DNA from: Ga0077555 sp041397775
GTDB lineage: Bacteria; Pseudomonadota; Alphaproteobacteria; Rhizobiales; Hyphomicrobiaceae
Reading direction: 5' to 3'
Length of the DNA stretch: 64,000 bases
Assembly: GCA_041397775.1 (NCBI GenBank)
Contig: JAWKWB010000003.1
Location: 372,001-436,000 of the forward strand
Below, one piece after another: positions 62,759-64,000 of this stretch. Below the pieces are notes generated by a model. It was not told the origin of the DNA. It ran no database searches and saw only the letters and a program-made list of their open reading frames with translations. The translations under genes and the position numbers were made by a program. Each line of letters starts with the position of its first letter. Position 1 is the stretch's first letter.

Positions 62759-64000
62759 ATGGCAGATATTAGCGGTACAGATGCGGCCGACGTCCTGAGC
62801 GCGACGGACGCAGCCGATCAAATCAACGCCGAAAGCGGCAACGATGTCGTCGTCGCGGGAGCAGGCGACGACGTGGTGCTTGCCGGCGCGGGCGCCGACC
62901 AGGTCACCGGTGGCGATGGTGCCGATACCATCTACGGCGACAGCGGGCAGGTGTTCGTCACCGGCGCCATCGATATCCAGGAGACGGGGCCCGTCACCGT
63001 GACCTTCAACTATGAAGGGGCGGGGTATCGCAATACGTTCGGCGCCTACAAGGTCGACCCGGTGACCGGTGAGCTGACGGACGTCCAGGTGATCTGGGAG
63101 AACGCCTCGCTTCTGGGCTCGGGCGGCAGCCTGATCGGCGACGTCTCGAGCGCCACGATCGACGTGGAGGCCGGCGACAAACTGGCCTTCTTCGTTATTT
63201 CCGACGGCTACAGCCTCAACAATTTCAGCACGCTGGGCGACGGCCATTACGAATTCCGCAACGACGACGGCTCGCCCGCGACGCTGGACAGCACAAACCC
63301 GTCTCTCTGGTTCGTGTCCGATACCAGTGTGGAAACGCTGATCAACGGCGACAAGTACCATACGGCGGCCTACGGCGAGACGGTCGATCTGAACGCCGAT
63401 GGCCTGATCCATACGGTCGGGCTTCTGGACGCCGACGCCGGCACCCTTCAGCTGGGCTTCGAGGACCTCTATCAGGGCGGCGACAAGGATTACGATGACG
63501 CTGTCTTCACCGTGTCCCTGGGCGACCAGACCGTGGACGTGTTGAACGCCCATTTCTCGACGGTCGATCTGTCGAACGATCAGACCCTGACCGAGATCTA
63601 CCAGAACTCCACGGTCGTCGACGCACCCGGCGACGACACGATCTCCGGCGGAGCGGGCGACGACACGATCTACGGCGAAGGCGGCAACGACACGCTTGCG
63701 GGCGAGGACGGTAATGACACTCTGAGTGGCGGCACAGGGATCGACCGCATTTCCGGAAATTACCAGAGTGACGCGATCACGGGCGACGACGGCGCAGACT
63801 TCATCTTCGGCGGCGAGGGAGGCGACCAGCTCGACGGTGGCACGGGCAACGACTACATCAGCGGCGACGGTGTCTATGAGAACGGCGTCGTCTACGCACG
63901 ACCGAGTAATGATGTCACGTCGATCGTCGACCCGCTGCCGCCCGAAGGTGGCGACCAGGCCAATGCGGCGGCCGGTTCGCAGTACCCCGACGACAACGGC
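62759..64000 (+). CDS. RTX calcium-binding protein with DUF4114-like domain (3' truncated by window)
   Basis: 414 codons present, running off the window. AAAGGAATT lies ahead of the ATG. Starts with GTDAADVLSATDAADQINAE and nonapeptide-like GAGDDVVLAGAGADQVTGG. The middle is a beta domain (VTVTFNYEGAGYR to LQLGFEDLYQGGDKDYDDA) whose DLYQGGDKDYDDAVF is the DUF4114 signature. RTX repeats resume (GGAGDDTIYGEGGNDTLAG, GGEGGDQLDGGTGNDYI). No N-terminal signal peptide, as usual for type I secreted RTX proteins. The C-terminal export signal is outside the window; no type I system genes are in view. Confidence 0.88.
   Translation, partial: MADISGTDAADVLSATDAADQINAESGNDVVVAGAGDDVVLAGAGADQVTGGDGADTIYGDSGQVFVTGAIDIQETGPVTVTFNYEGAGYRNTFGAYKVDPVTGELTDVQVIWENASLLGSGGSLIGDVSSATIDVEAGDKLAFFVISDGYSLNNFSTLGDGHYEFRNDDGSPATLDSTNPSLWFVSDTSVETLINGDKYHTAAYGETVDLNADGLIHTVGLLDADAGTLQLGFEDLYQGGDKDYDDAVFTVSLGDQTVDVLNAHFSTVDLSNDQTLTEIYQNSTVVDAPGDDTISGGAGDDTIYGEGGNDTLAGEDGNDTLSGGTGIDRISGNYQSDAITGDDGADFIFGGEGGDQLDGGTGNDYISGDGVYENGVVYARPSNDVTSIVDPLPPEGGDQANAAAGSQYPDDNG

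Noticed and set aside
62630..63553. 307-codon minus-strand frame
   Set aside because: Antisense of the RTX gene, whose plus-strand GGxGxDxx repeats are decisive.

Overview
The window reads as a GC-rich alphaproteobacterial chromosome, probably Hyphomicrobiales (Rhizobiales). The basis is the gene content and style: an IalB-family protein, coxBA next to a DUF2244 gene, TAXI-type TRAP transport, pcaIJ, DUF1963/SUKH genes and an O-oligosaccharide cluster. This is inference from families, not a taxonomic assignment.

Region 1 (1-16.1 kb) is ordinary core or catabolic DNA. It holds the end of an alpha/beta hydrolase plus 3-oxoacid (3-oxoadipate) CoA-transferase subunits, a PcfJ-domain protein, an IalB-like exported protein, cytochrome c oxidase subunits II and I, DUF2244, oxygen-independent coproporphyrinogen oxidase (hemN) behind a FixK/FNR-type box, a TAXI-TRAP transporter (binding protein plus fused permease), formimidoylglutamate deiminase, a GST-fold protein and a branched-chain-type aminotransferase. 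It ends at a tRNA-Ala(GGC).

Region 2 (16.1-37.9 kb) looks like an integrated accessory island. It starts at the 3' end of the tRNA, has a patchwork of gene remnants (RTX-like fragment with 39-bp tandem repeats, internally deleted IS1595-type element, frameshifted IS3-family fragment) and lower-GC genes. Two divergent genes encode an HTH-citrate synthase and a family III CoA-transferase. The core is a ~14 kb, tightly packed, one-direction gene array (21.5-35.5 kb): Sel1 repeats, two DUF1963/YwqG proteins, a SUKH-like plus ankyrin Tat/lipoprotein, a divergent SecY-like membrane protein, a HEAT-like protein, a DKNYY-repeat protein and several orphans. The mix resembles immunity-gene arrays (polyimmunity loci) but no toxin gene is visible. 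The SecY-like member is the most surprising piece.

Region 3 (37.9-46.4 kb) carries a di-iron-type MBL-fold hydrolase with a divergent TetR regulator, then a metalloid/redox operon on the minus strand (ArsR, DUF318/ArsP-like permease, DUF2892 protein, CxxC thioredoxin-like protein, second ArsR, ArsO-like flavoprotein with a Cys-rich tail), a spermidine-synthase-like methyltransferase, an XRE regulator and a SulP transporter.

Region 4 (46.4-64 kb) is surface polysaccharide and signalling. It has a large hybrid histidine kinase with HPt domain, a GT2, an acyltransferase-3, an O-antigen ligase/polymerase, a flippase, a receiver-SpoIIE phosphatase (apparent frameshift near its end), a GT2-sugar transferase fusion, a GT4, GlmM, and the start of a secreted RTX/DUF4114 protein that runs off the window. 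Three copies of a long palindromic repeat with CTAGTGT ends are found in regions 1 and 4; two of them supply the TAG stop codon of the adjoining gene.
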